Source: JAVBSN01 sp031547045
GTDB taxonomy: Bacteria; Bacillota; Clostridia; Lachnospirales; Lachnospiraceae
Reading direction: 5' to 3'
Assembly (NCBI GenBank): GCA_031547045.1
Contig: JAVBSN010000018.1
Span: 1-28,908 of the forward strand
DNA length: 28,908 nucleotides
A program made the position numbers and the translations under genes. How positions within the stretch are numbered: position 1 is the first letter of the stretch; the number at the start of each line of letters is the position of its first letter. The notes below the pieces were generated by a model. It was given only the letters and a program-made list of their open reading frames with translations, searched no databases and was not told where the DNA came from. Below, one piece after another: positions 15,953 to 24,154 of the stretch.

Positions 15953-16651
15953 ATGAGCAATTTAGTTGAATGCAAGGATTTGAATAAAAGCTATAAAAAG
16001 CTTCATGCATTAAAAGATTTTTCTATAGAAATAGAAAGTGGAAAGATAATAGGTCTTCTAGGACCTAACGGAAGTGGTAAGACAACATTTATAAAAATAC
16101 TAAGTGGTATTCTTAAAAATGATTCTGGTGAAGTTACTATAGACGGTAAACCTATAGGCTTAGATAGTAAGAAAATAGTGTCTTACTTACCAGAGAGAAC
16201 TTATTTTTCAACATCTATGAAGGTTATTGATTATATGGAGATGTTTAAGGATTTTTATGAGGATTTTAACTATAACACAGCAAAAGAGATGCTTGAAAGA
16301 TTAGATATATCTTTAGATGCGAGAATTAAATCTTTATCAAAAGGAACTAGAGAAAAAGTTCAATTAGTATTAGTTATGAGTAGAGAAGCTAGATTGTATT
16401 TATTAGATGAGCCAATAGGTGGTGTTGATCCAGCAGCGAGAGATTATATTCTTAAAACCATAATTTCTAACTACAATGAGAACGCAAGTGTTATTATATC
16501 TACACATTTAATAGCAGATGTTGAGAAAGTTCTTGATGATATTATATTTATTAAAAATGGAGAATTAGTGTTGCATAATACAGTAGATGAGATTAGAGAA
16601 GAGCATAAAAAATCAGTAGATGCATTATTTAGGGAGGTGTTTGCATGTTAG
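15953..16651 (+). CDS. ABC transporter ATP-binding protein (YtrB-like)
   Basis: 232 residues. Walker A GPNGSGKTT (37-45), signature LSKGT (128-132, in place of LSGGQ), Walker B LYLLDEP (148-154), D-loop GGVDP and H-loop His185 in STHL. The Q-loop position reads YLPE, as in several exporters of this class. It should drive the membrane protein encoded next; the substrate is unknown, but YtrA-controlled systems in Firmicutes often respond to cell-wall-active peptides. It overlaps the permease gene by 7 nt. Confidence 0.93.
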   Translation: MSNLVECKDLNKSYKKLHALKDFSIEIESGKIIGLLGPNGSGKTTFIKILSGILKNDSGEVTIDGKPIGLDSKKIVSYLPERTYFSTSMKVIDYMEMFKDFYEDFNYNTAKEMLERLDISLDARIKSLSKGTREKVQLVLVMSREARLYLLDEPIGGVDPAARDYILKTIISNYNENASVIISTHLIADVEKVLDDIIFIKNGELVLHNTVDEIREEHKKSVDALFREVFAC

Positions 16652-17436
16652 GAAAATTATTAAAACATGAATTTAAAGCAACATATAAAGTATTCTTAGG
16701 AGCTTATGCATTTGTTGCAATTCTAGGAATTATGTCACTTATTTTTAATGAATTATATAATAATACACCAAATAATGCAGTGTTTTCAGTTTTTAAATTA
16801 ACAACAAATATGGTGTTAATTATGGCTATAGTAATAATTTTTATAGGAACAGTTTTAATGTATATATTAAGATTTAGAAGTAACATTCTAAAAGATGAAG
16901 GATATTTAATGCATACACTTCCAGTCAAGGCAAGAAATTTAGTGATTACTAAGGTTATGGCTACTATATCATGGTTGGTAGTTGATGTGATTGTAGGGTA
17001 TTTCGTATATTCAATATCTAAATTAGATTTCTTATGGATTACTCCAATTATAGATGGATTTTCTGCTGAAATGAATAACAATAGTATGATTATTGTACTT
17101 TTTGCGACATATTTATTTGTAGATATAATTTTAGTAATAAGTCAAATATTTGCTAGTTTATGTATTGGATATACAGCATCGGAAAACAGAGATTTAATGT
17201 CTTTCGTGGCATATATAGGAACATATATGATAATTCAGGTAACTAATCTGATTGGATTGGTAATAGTTAGTCTTATGAATTTTGGAAAGCTAACAGTTAT
17301 AATAGAATCTGAAGAGTTTCCAATAGATTTTGTAAATGATATGTTTTTAATTATGAGTATTATATTAGTTGTTTTAGTAATAGCATATAATACAGTATCT
17401 ATAAAATTGTTAAATAATAAACTTAATTTAGAGTAA
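16645..17436 (+). CDS. ABC-2 type transporter membrane subunit
   Basis: 263 residues with six predicted membrane segments (about 17-36, 54-76, 102-125, 147-175, 185-212, 231-250). DEGYLMHTLPVKARNLV between segments 2 and 3 is a family hallmark of Firmicute ABC-2 exporters. It partners the preceding ATPase, with a 7-nt overlap (translational coupling). Its last 14 nt overlap the 3' end of the convergent tcdA gene. Confidence 0.9.
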   Translation: MLGKLLKHEFKATYKVFLGAYAFVAILGIMSLIFNELYNNTPNNAVFSVFKLTTNMVLIMAIVIIFIGTVLMYILRFRSNILKDEGYLMHTLPVKARNLVITKVMATISWLVVDVIVGYFVYSISKLDFLWITPIIDGFSAEMNNNSMIIVLFATYLFVDIILVISQIFASLCIGYTASENRDLMSFVAYIGTYMIIQVTNLIGLVIVSLMNFGKLTVIIESEEFPIDFVNDMFLIMSIILVVLVIAYNTVSIKLLNNKLNLE

Positions 17437-18130
17437 ATACTAGGTCTTTAATAATTTCACCAGCAATAATTAGTCCTACGACAGAAGGTACGAATGCAAC
17501 GCTTCCTGGAACTGGACGGATGGCTGGATCAGAAGAGGGAACTGATATAGGTTGTTCAGTAGAATATACAACCTTTAATTTATCAATGTCCCTCTTCTTT
17601 AATTCTTTTCTCATCACTTTAGCAAGAGGACACACAGAAGTATTATATATATCATCTACAACAAATCCTGTTGGATCTAATTTATTTCCAGCCCCCATGC
17701 TACTAATAATAGGAGTATTGGTTTTATTTGCTTGTATAATTAATTCAATCTTTGCAGTAACAGTATCAACAGCATCTACTACATAAGAATATTTACTAAA
17801 ATCGAAGTTATCGCTATTTTCAGGCAAGTAAAAGCAGTGATGTGTTTCAACTATAGCATTGGGATTAATATCAAGTATTCTATCCTTCATAACATCAACT
17901 TTATATTTTCCTACAGTGCTGTGCAAAGCAATAATCTGGCGGTTAATATTAGATATACTTACATCATCTTTATCAATTAACACAAAATGCCCCACACCAC
18001 TTCTTGCTAAAGCTTCAGTAACATATCCACCAACACCACCAACGCCAAATATAGCAACAGTAGAATTTTTAAGTTTATCTATAGAATCATTTCCAAGCAA
18101 TAATTCAGTTCTTTCAAATTGGTTTTCCAT
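17423..18130 (-). CDS. tcdA: tRNA threonylcarbamoyladenosine dehydratase (ThiF/HesA/MoeB family)
   Basis: 235 residues. Nucleotide-binding GVGGVGG (29-35), DKDDVSISNINRQ with Arg64, Lys75 in GKYKVDV, and Cys167 in TSVCPLAKVMRKELKKR are the E1-like features of the TcdA/CsdL clade; the CPLAKxMRKxLK segment and the length separate it from MoeB/ThiF. TcdA uses ATP to dehydrate t6A37 of tRNAs to its cyclic form. AAGGAG precedes the ATG. It converges on the ABC permease with a 14-nt overlap of coding ends and no separate terminator. Confidence 0.92.
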   Translation of the reverse strand: MENQFERTELLLGNDSIDKLKNSTVAIFGVGGVGGYVTEALARSGVGHFVLIDKDDVSISNINRQIIALHSTVGKYKVDVMKDRILDINPNAIVETHHCFYLPENSDNFDFSKYSYVVDAVDTVTAKIELIIQANKTNTPIISSMGAGNKLDPTGFVVDDIYNTSVCPLAKVMRKELKKRDIDKLKVVYSTEQPISVPSSDPAIRPVPGSVAFVPSVVGLIIAGEIIKDLVFTLN

Positions 18131-18274
18131 AACAATCTCCTTATAATAAGCAATTTAAAATATTTCATATTATATCAAGGCATAGTGCATATTACAATAA
18201 TTAATATATCTTTTATAACAAACAACTATTCAAAGGAATATACTATATAGAATATATTTTTATAAGGAGTATGT

Positions 18275-19279
18275 ATGTTTAAACCATCTAAACGTATTTT
18301 AGCAGTTGTTTGTGTAGTTGTACTTGTTATGTGTACATTTACAGGTTGCAAAAAACCTAAAGGTAATCTGACGGAGGTAACTTTAAATGAGGTTGCACAT
18401 TCTATATTTTATGCACCAATGTACGTAGCAATTGAAGAAGGGTATTTTGAAGATGAAGGCATTGATTTAACTCTTGTAACAGGATTTGGAGCAGATAAAA
18501 CTATGACTGCTTTGGTATCAGGAGAGGCTGATATTGGATTTATGGGAGCAGAATCATCTATTTATTTATATAGCGAAGGTGCAACTGATTATGCAGTGAA
18601 TTTTGCACAGCTTACTCAAAGAGCAGGTAACTTCTTAGTTGGCAGAGAACCTGTAGAAAATTTTTCATGGGATAGTATAAAAAATAGTTATGTAATCGGA
18701 GGAAGAGCTGGCGGGATGCCGGAAATGGTCTTCGAATATATTCTTAAAAAGAATGGTATTGACCCAGCAACAGATTTAACAATAGATCAAAGTATAGATT
18801 TTGGCTCGACGGCAGCAGCATTTTCAGGCGGTCAAGGAGATTATACAGTTGAATTTGAGCCTGCAGCAACTGCTCTAGAATCAGAAGGTCAAGGATATGT
18901 TATAGCATCACTAGGTGTTGAATCTGGATATGTGCCATATACAGCATTTTCAGCACTTAATAGTTATATTGAGAAAAATCCAGAAATAATTCAAAGTTTT
19001 ACAAATGCGCTTCAAAAGGGTATGGATTATGTAAACTCACATACACCAGAAGAAATAGCGAAAGTTATTTCACCACAATTTCCTGAAACTGACATGGATA
19101 CTTTAACAACAATAGTTAGTCGTTATTATGAGCAAGAAACTTGGAAAGGCGATTTGATATTCCAAGAAGATAGCTTAGATTTATTACAAAGTATCTTAGA
19201 AAGTGCGGGAGAGTTACAAGAAAGAGTTCCTTATGAGAATCTTGTTAATACAAGTTTTGCAGAGAAAGCAGTAGAATAA
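18275..19279 (+). CDS. NitT/TauT (NMT1/THI5-like) ABC substrate-binding lipoprotein
   Basis: 334 residues with a lipoprotein signal: basic start, hydrophobic run (ILAVVCVVVLVMC) and lipobox FTGC with Cys25. The mature part matches SsuA/ThiY-type binding proteins (APMYVAIEEGYFEDEGIDLTLV, ALVSGEADIGFMGAE). These bind sulfonates, nitrate, riboflavin or pyrimidine precursors; the ligand cannot be told here. No permease or ATPase gene is adjacent, and a terminator follows, so it is a solitary gene. No TPP riboswitch motif is visible in the 144 bp upstream. AAGGAG lies before the ATG. Confidence 0.88.
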   Translation: MFKPSKRILAVVCVVVLVMCTFTGCKKPKGNLTEVTLNEVAHSIFYAPMYVAIEEGYFEDEGIDLTLVTGFGADKTMTALVSGEADIGFMGAESSIYLYSEGATDYAVNFAQLTQRAGNFLVGREPVENFSWDSIKNSYVIGGRAGGMPEMVFEYILKKNGIDPATDLTIDQSIDFGSTAAAFSGGQGDYTVEFEPAATALESEGQGYVIASLGVESGYVPYTAFSALNSYIEKNPEIIQSFTNALQKGMDYVNSHTPEEIAKVISPQFPETDMDTLTTIVSRYYEQETWKGDLIFQEDSLDLLQSILESAGELQERVPYENLVNTSFAEKAVE

Positions 19280-19301
19280 ATATAGATATTATACACATTT
19301 T

Positions 19302-19325
19302 AGGGGAGATATAGTTGTCTCCCCT
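19302..19325 (+). terminator. Terminator after the substrate-binding protein
   Basis: AGGGGAGA (19302-19309) pairs with TCTCCCCT (19318-19325). The downstream T-run is short (ACTTTACT). Confidence 0.6.
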
Positions 19326-19327
19326 AC

Positions 19328-19356
19328 TTTACTATAACCTATAATTCTGTTATACT
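19328..19356 (+). promoter_or_regulatory. Possible promoter of the amylase gene
   Basis: TTTACT (19328-19333), 17-nt spacer, TATACT (19351-19356) with an extended TGT before it. Confidence 0.45.
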
Positions 19357-19396
19357 TTATATGTTTATTTCTTATATATAGTAGGAGGTATTTTAA

Positions 19397-20854
19397 ATGA
19401 AGAATAATGGACTTATGATGCAGTACTTTGAGTGGTATATGCCTAGTGATCAAACGTTATGGGCACAGATTGCAAAAGATGTTAATAAATTAAAGCGTAT
19501 GGGAATTACAGGGGTTTGGTTACCACCTGCATATAAAGGTGCAGCAGGAGCAGAAGATGTAGGATATGGTGTATATGATACCTATGATTTAGGTGAATTT
19601 AATCAAAAGGGTAGTATTCCAACTAAATATGGAACTAAGAAAGAATATATAGATGCCATACAAACTCTACAGAAAAATGGGATACAAGTATATGCGGATA
19701 TAGTGCTTAATCATAGAATTGGTGCTGATAATGTAGAATACATAGAAGCAGAAGAATTTAATGAAAATAGTCGTAATCAAATGGTTGGTGATAATAGAGT
19801 AATATGTGGATGGACAAAGTTCAATTTTCCTGGACGTAAGAATAAATATTCTAAGTTTAAATGGAATTGGACTCATTTTGATGGAATAGATTGGGATCAA
19901 GATGGTCTTAAAAAAGCCATTTTCAAATTTACGGGTAAAGAATGGGATCAAGATGTTGATGAAGAAAATGAAAACTATGACTATTTAATGGGTGCAGATA
20001 TTGACTTTGACAATATGGAAGTTATTGATGAATTATATCGGTGGGGTGAATGGTATACAAAACTTACAGGAGTAGATGGATATAGACTAGATGCTGTTAA
20101 ACATATAGGTCATTATTTCTATAGAGACTGGTTACCAAAGATGAGTCAAATAGCAGGAAAAGACTTATTTAGCGTTGGAGAGTATTGGCATTGGGATGTT
20201 AATAAACTTAATAATTATATAGAGAAGACAAATGGTATTGTATCATTATTTGATGTGCCTTTACATTTTAAATTCCATGATGCATCAAAGGCTCATGGTG
20301 ATTTTGATATGAGTAAACTTTTAGAAGGGACTTTAGTACAGACTAATCCACTAAAAGCAGTTACATTTGTAGACAACCATGATACACAAATAGGGCAATC
20401 ATTACAGTCGTGGGTTGAGGATTGGTTTAAACCACATGCATACTCAATAATAATGCTTCGTAGAGATGGTTATCCATGTGTATTCTATGGAGATTATTAT
20501 GGAATTCCACATGATAATGTTGAACCTAAAAAGAAAGAATTAGATATATTTATGAAACTTCGCAAGAAATTTGCATACGGAGTTCAACATGATTATTTTG
20601 ACAATAATAATGTTGTTGGCTGGACTAGAGAGGGTGATGAAGATCATAAAGATTCTGGTTTAGCTGTTATAATGAGTGATGGAAGTGGTGGAACTAAGAG
20701 AATGTACATAGGAAAACAATTTGCAGGAATGCATTTTGTAGATGCATTTAATAATGCAAAATATAACATTAAAATAGATGATGATGGTTGTGGAGAGTTT
20801 TATTGTAATAGAGCGTCTGTTAGTGTTTGGATTAAAAAAGATTGCAAATTATAG
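19397..20854 (+). CDS. Intracellular alpha-amylase, GH13 (subfamily 5 type)
   Basis: 485 residues without a signal peptide, so cytoplasmic. It begins NGLMMQYFEWYMP, as in Bacillus liquefying amylases. Conserved GH13 regions: DIVLNHR, GYRLDAVKHI with nucleophile D232, SVGEYW with acid/base E262, and VDNHDTQ with D329; the spacing matches the B. licheniformis type closely. It hydrolyses internal alpha-1,4 bonds, here presumably of imported maltodextrins or glycogen. AGGAGG precedes the ATG. It is monocistronic or read with the short regulator gene downstream. Confidence 0.95.
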   Translation: MKNNGLMMQYFEWYMPSDQTLWAQIAKDVNKLKRMGITGVWLPPAYKGAAGAEDVGYGVYDTYDLGEFNQKGSIPTKYGTKKEYIDAIQTLQKNGIQVYADIVLNHRIGADNVEYIEAEEFNENSRNQMVGDNRVICGWTKFNFPGRKNKYSKFKWNWTHFDGIDWDQDGLKKAIFKFTGKEWDQDVDEENENYDYLMGADIDFDNMEVIDELYRWGEWYTKLTGVDGYRLDAVKHIGHYFYRDWLPKMSQIAGKDLFSVGEYWHWDVNKLNNYIEKTNGIVSLFDVPLHFKFHDASKAHGDFDMSKLLEGTLVQTNPLKAVTFVDNHDTQIGQSLQSWVEDWFKPHAYSIIMLRRDGYPCVFYGDYYGIPHDNVEPKKKELDIFMKLRKKFAYGVQHDYFDNNNVVGWTREGDEDHKDSGLAVIMSDGSGGTKRMYIGKQFAGMHFVDAFNNAKYNIKIDDDGCGEFYCNRASVSVWIKKDCKL

Positions 20855-20933
20855 TAATTTGTATTATTATGATATTACTTTAATACAGTAAAATTTCACA
20901 GTGTTACAGAATCCAAGCTATGAGGTGTATATA

Positions 20934-21230
20934 ATGGGAAAAAGCGTTAGAACAGATGCGGTAAAGCTATTATTTGAAGCAATATTAACATTAGAATCAG
21001 AAGAAGAATGTTTTGATTTTTTTGAAGATGTTTGTACGGTTAATGAATTACTATCCCTTGCACAAAGATTTGAAGTGGCTAAGATGCTTAGAGAGAAACA
21101 TACATATATGGATGTTGCAGAGAAAACAGGAGCTTCAACAGCAACTATAAGTAGGGTTAATCGCTCTCTTAATTATGGTAAAGATGGATACGAACTTGTA
21201 TTTGATCGTATGAAAAAAGATGATAAATAA
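20934..21230 (+). CDS. yerC: YerC/YecD family TrpR-like regulator
   Basis: The ATG at 20934 has GAGGTG (20922-20927) upstream and starts the conserved MGKSVRTDAVKLLFEAIL; the in-frame GTG at 20901 has no ribosome binding site. The product is 98 residues. FEVAKMLREKHTYMDVAEKTGASTATISRVNRSLNYG is the TrpR-type helix-turn-helix. Family members are small DNA-binding proteins of unsettled role, often found near pcrA and ligA in Firmicutes; here pcrA lies about 4 kb downstream. Confidence 0.88.
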   Translation: MGKSVRTDAVKLLFEAILTLESEEECFDFFEDVCTVNELLSLAQRFEVAKMLREKHTYMDVAEKTGASTATISRVNRSLNYGKDGYELVFDRMKKDDK

Positions 21231-21240
21231 TATAATAACA

Positions 21241-21283
21241 ATAAATTAATGGAAGTGTAGAATATACACTTCCATTAATTTAT
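21241..21283. terminator. Bidirectional terminator
   Basis: A 19-bp perfect stem: ATAAATTAATGGAAGTGTA (21241-21259) with its complement at 21265-21283, 5-nt loop. It lies between yerC and the convergent DUF1836 gene. Confidence 0.85.
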
Positions 21284-21285
21284 TA

Positions 21286-21996
21286 CTAGTTTTTAGTTTT
21301 TCTTTCTCTATCTTTAACTCGTTGGTCTTTTGCTTTAGCAGTATCTCTGGACTTTGTATCTTTTGCTTTAGTAGTATCTTTTGTTGAATCCACTGTAGCA
21401 TCCTCTGGTTCAGCAGGTTTCATGTTATCTATCATTTTCTCAATCATTTGCTTTTTTAGATATATATCATAACTCATAATTGATATAAATGCTAAATCAT
21501 GAAGATATTTATCATCATTCTCGCTGTATTTTGATTCCGCAAGACGTTTACTTCTATAAATACTCTTTGTCATATCATCTCTATGAGCTTTTTCTAAATC
21601 AAATATATCTTTGTAAATATCTGATAATGAGAGATCAGATTCCTTATCCTCTCCAAAATATGCCTCTATCATAGGAGTAATTAATGATTGTATATCTGAA
21701 ATAGATACAAAGTTTTTAAGATAATAAATAAAGATTAATAAGATAATGTGATCCTTAGAATACTTCTTCTTGTTAGGGGGAGGAAGTAACTCATTCTTTG
21801 TATAATTATTAATCATAGTTTTTGTAAGTGTTTTATCATCGGCTGAACGCTTATTATTTGCTAATTGATTATCCATAAAAGTTGTAACCTGATCCATGTA
21901 AAGTTCAATGGAAGGAATATCTTCAGGCAATATATAATCAACATGAACTAATTCACTAATAAGTTTGCGTACACTTTCGATTGATGTATTATCCAT
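21286..21996 (-). CDS. DUF1836 domain protein
   Basis: The start is the ATG at 21996 with AAAGAGG upstream (complement of 22003-22009); the frame can extend to a TTG at 22014. The product is 236 residues. The N-terminal 190 residues fit DUF1836 (QVTTFMDNQL ... LTKTMINNYTKNELLPPPNKKKYSKDHI), which has the look of a MerR-like helix-turn-helix. The C-terminal 45 residues are a Lys/Asp/Thr-rich low-complexity tail (TKAKDTKSRDTAKAKD). A regulatory role is likely but unproven for the family. Confidence 0.85.
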   Translation of the reverse strand: MDNTSIESVRKLISELVHVDYILPEDIPSIELYMDQVTTFMDNQLANNKRSADDKTLTKTMINNYTKNELLPPPNKKKYSKDHIILLIFIYYLKNFVSISDIQSLITPMIEAYFGEDKESDLSLSDIYKDIFDLEKAHRDDMTKSIYRSKRLAESKYSENDDKYLHDLAFISIMSYDIYLKKQMIEKMIDNMKPAEPEDATVDSTKDTTKAKDTKSRDTAKAKDQRVKDRERKTKN

Positions 21997-22142
21997 AACA
22001 TACCTCTTTCGCAATTAAATAACTACATTATATAGTAATAAATACTATATTACAATGAAATTGAAAAAAAAGCAATGAAAAATAAGAAGCTATAGTTACT
22101 ATTTTAGCAAATTATTCATATATATCGTGCAGTTAAATGAAC

Positions 22143-22171
22143 TTGCTTAAACTAAAATTATATTGTATAAT
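22143..22171 (+). promoter_or_regulatory. Promoter of the pspA operon
   Basis: TTGCTT (22143-22148), 17-nt spacer, TATAAT (22166-22171). The rest of 21997-22142 shows nothing recognisable. Confidence 0.65.
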
Positions 22172-22220
22172 TTTGTATTGTAAAAGGTTTTAAATAGTGT
22201 ATTTATTAAGGAGGACAATT

Positions 22221-22901
22221 ATGGGTATAATTAAGAGATTTGGAGATATAATGTCTGCTAATATTAATGCTTTATTAGATAAGGCAGAAGATCCAGCAAA
22301 GATGGTAGATGAGTGTTTAAGAGATTTAGAAAGCGATTTGGGTAAGGTTAAATCAGAAACAGCAGCAGTTATGGCAGAAGAGCAAAGATGTAAGAGATTA
22401 CTTGATGAGAATTCTGCAGAGATAGATAAGATGCAAAAATATGCTGAGAAGGCACTAGTAGCAGGTAATGAAAGCGATGCTAGAAAGTTTCTTGAGAAGA
22501 AATCATTACTTTCAACTAAGCAAGCAAGCTTACAACAATCATATGATCTTGCAAATGCTAACGCAACTAAGATGCGTCAGATGCATGACAAACTTGTAAA
22601 AGATATAGGTGAACTACAGGCTAGAAAAGATGCTATTAAGGCTAAAGTTCAAGTTGCTAAGACTCAAGAGAAGATGAATAAGATGACTTCAGGGGTTGGT
22701 AATGCGGCATCGAGTATGAGCGCATTTGATAGAATGGAAGCAAAGGCAGATGCAATGTTAGACAAAGCTAATGCAATGGCAGAACTTAACAGTGTTCCAG
22801 TTGATGAAACAGATGATTTAGCAGCAAAATATGATATGGAAGAACCAAACGCAGCAGTTGACGATGAATTAGCAGCACTTAAGGCTAGCATGGGATTATA
22901 A
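22221..22901 (+). CDS. pspA: PspA/IM30 family membrane-stress protein
   Basis: The ATG at 22221 follows AAGGAGG (22208-22214); the upstream in-frame GTG lies before that site. The product is 226 residues, almost all coiled coil. MGIIKRFGDIMSANINALLDKAEDPAKM is the PspA N-terminus with the membrane-binding amphipathic helix. PspA/IM30 proteins assemble on the inner membrane face and stabilise it under stress. The two following genes resemble ydjG/ydjH and ydjI, which in B. subtilis form a membrane complex with PspA (YdjF). An Asp/Ala-rich C-terminus closes the protein. Confidence 0.92.
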   Translation: MGIIKRFGDIMSANINALLDKAEDPAKMVDECLRDLESDLGKVKSETAAVMAEEQRCKRLLDENSAEIDKMQKYAEKALVAGNESDARKFLEKKSLLSTKQASLQQSYDLANANATKMRQMHDKLVKDIGELQARKDAIKAKVQVAKTQEKMNKMTSGVGNAASSMSAFDRMEAKADAMLDKANAMAELNSVPVDETDDLAAKYDMEEPNAAVDDELAALKASMGL

Positions 22902-22915
22902 TTATATACTATTAA

Positions 22916-22980
22916 AACTCAGCAAATCTATTATAGGTTTGCTGGGTTAATATTAAGGCCGTTTATGTGACAGCCTTTTT
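22916..22980 (+). terminator. Two hairpins between pspA and the zinc-ribbon gene
   Basis: AACTCAGCAAA (22916-22926) pairs with TTTGCTGGGTT (22938-22948), allowing one G-U. A second stem, AAGGC/GCCTT (22955-22959/22973-22977), runs into TTT. This may terminate or attenuate transcription inside the operon and set PspA above its partners. Confidence 0.55.
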
Positions 22981-22998
22981 CTAATTTAGGAGGATATA

Positions 22999-24153
22999 AT
23001 GGGAGAAAACCAATATAGATGTGAGTCATGTAATGGGATTATGGAATTTGATGCAGTAACGCAAACATTAAAGTGTCCTAACTGTGATTCCGTAATGGAG
23101 ATAATAAAGGAAGATAAGATTGTTGAACATAGATTAACACTAGATTCTAGAAGAAGTATTAAATCAACTCAAAAAGAATCTAAGACTATGGTATGTAATG
23201 GATGTGGTGCTCATATGGAAGTTGGAGGTAATGAAACTGCTGCTAAGTGTCCATATTGTGATTCTACATATGTACTTGCCAATGAGCAAGAAGAGACTTT
23301 GATACCTGATGGAGTAGTTCCATTTAAAATAGATGCTAAAGAACTATCTAATTTATTTGCTAAGTGGATTAAGAAGAAATGGCTTGCACCAGGAGAACTT
23401 AAAAAGTTATATCAAGCAGGTAGTTTTCAAGGTGTATATGTACCATATTGGACTTTTGATGCAGATACAGATTGTTATTATACTGCAATGGGTGGAAGAG
23501 ATAGAGAAGAGCATTATACAGACAAAGAAGGTAATAGAAAAACAAGAACACATACAGATTGGTATTATACACATGGTCGTTTACATAGATTTTTTGATGA
23601 TATACAGGTTCCAGCATCTACAAGATTCAAAAAGGGACTATTTTCTGGTTTAGAGCCATTTAATTTTAATCAATTAGAAGGATATTCACCAAGCTTTTTT
23701 GCAGGACATATGTCTGAGAATTACAGCATAGGATTAGAAGATGGACATAGGGATGCTGTAAGAGAGATGGAGAACCATTTAAGACAAGATGCATCAAGTG
23801 ATGTAAGAAGAAGATATGATAGAGTTAAGGACGTTAAACTTAATGTAAATTATTTAGATGAAACATATAAATATGTTATGCTACCAGTATATTCTACAGC
23901 ATATTCTTTTAAAGATAAGAATTATACGGTTCTTGTTAATGGTCAAACAGGAAAGATAAAAGGAGAGTATCCTAAGAGTCCTATTAAGATAGTTCTTATT
24001 GCCATAGCAGTATTAGTGGTGTTAATATTAGGATATATCTTTACTAATAGACAAGATAAGGATTATGGTTACATGGAAGATACATATACATCAACATATG
24101 TATGCGAAGATAACATTATAGATACAAGTATTGATTACGAGGAGGACTTATAA
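22999..24153 (+). CDS. YdjG/YdjH-like double zinc-ribbon membrane protein
   Basis: 384 residues. Two four-Cys zinc ribbons at the N-terminus (C8/C11/C26/C29 and C66/C69/C84/C87). A central soluble domain (about 95-325) contains VYVPYWTFDADTDCYYTAMGG and a RHRDAVREMENHL-like helix. One transmembrane segment lies at about 331-349 (IVLIAIAVLVVLILGYIF), followed by an acidic 30-residue tail. The pattern fits the B. subtilis YdjG group, which recruits PspA to the membrane. AGGAGG precedes the ATG; the next ATG comes 1 nt after this stop. Confidence 0.8.
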   Translation: MGENQYRCESCNGIMEFDAVTQTLKCPNCDSVMEIIKEDKIVEHRLTLDSRRSIKSTQKESKTMVCNGCGAHMEVGGNETAAKCPYCDSTYVLANEQEETLIPDGVVPFKIDAKELSNLFAKWIKKKWLAPGELKKLYQAGSFQGVYVPYWTFDADTDCYYTAMGGRDREEHYTDKEGNRKTRTHTDWYYTHGRLHRFFDDIQVPASTRFKKGLFSGLEPFNFNQLEGYSPSFFAGHMSENYSIGLEDGHRDAVREMENHLRQDASSDVRRRYDRVKDVKLNVNYLDETYKYVMLPVYSTAYSFKDKNYTVLVNGQTGKIKGEYPKSPIKIVLIAIAVLVVLILGYIFTNRQDKDYGYMEDTYTSTYVCEDNIIDTSIDYEEDL

Positions 24154-24154
24154 G

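Noticed and set aside
18147..18274. TPP riboswitch upstream of the THI5-like binding protein
   Set aside because: No CTGAGA-type TPP core is present; the stretch is AT-rich with only an ordinary ribosome binding site.
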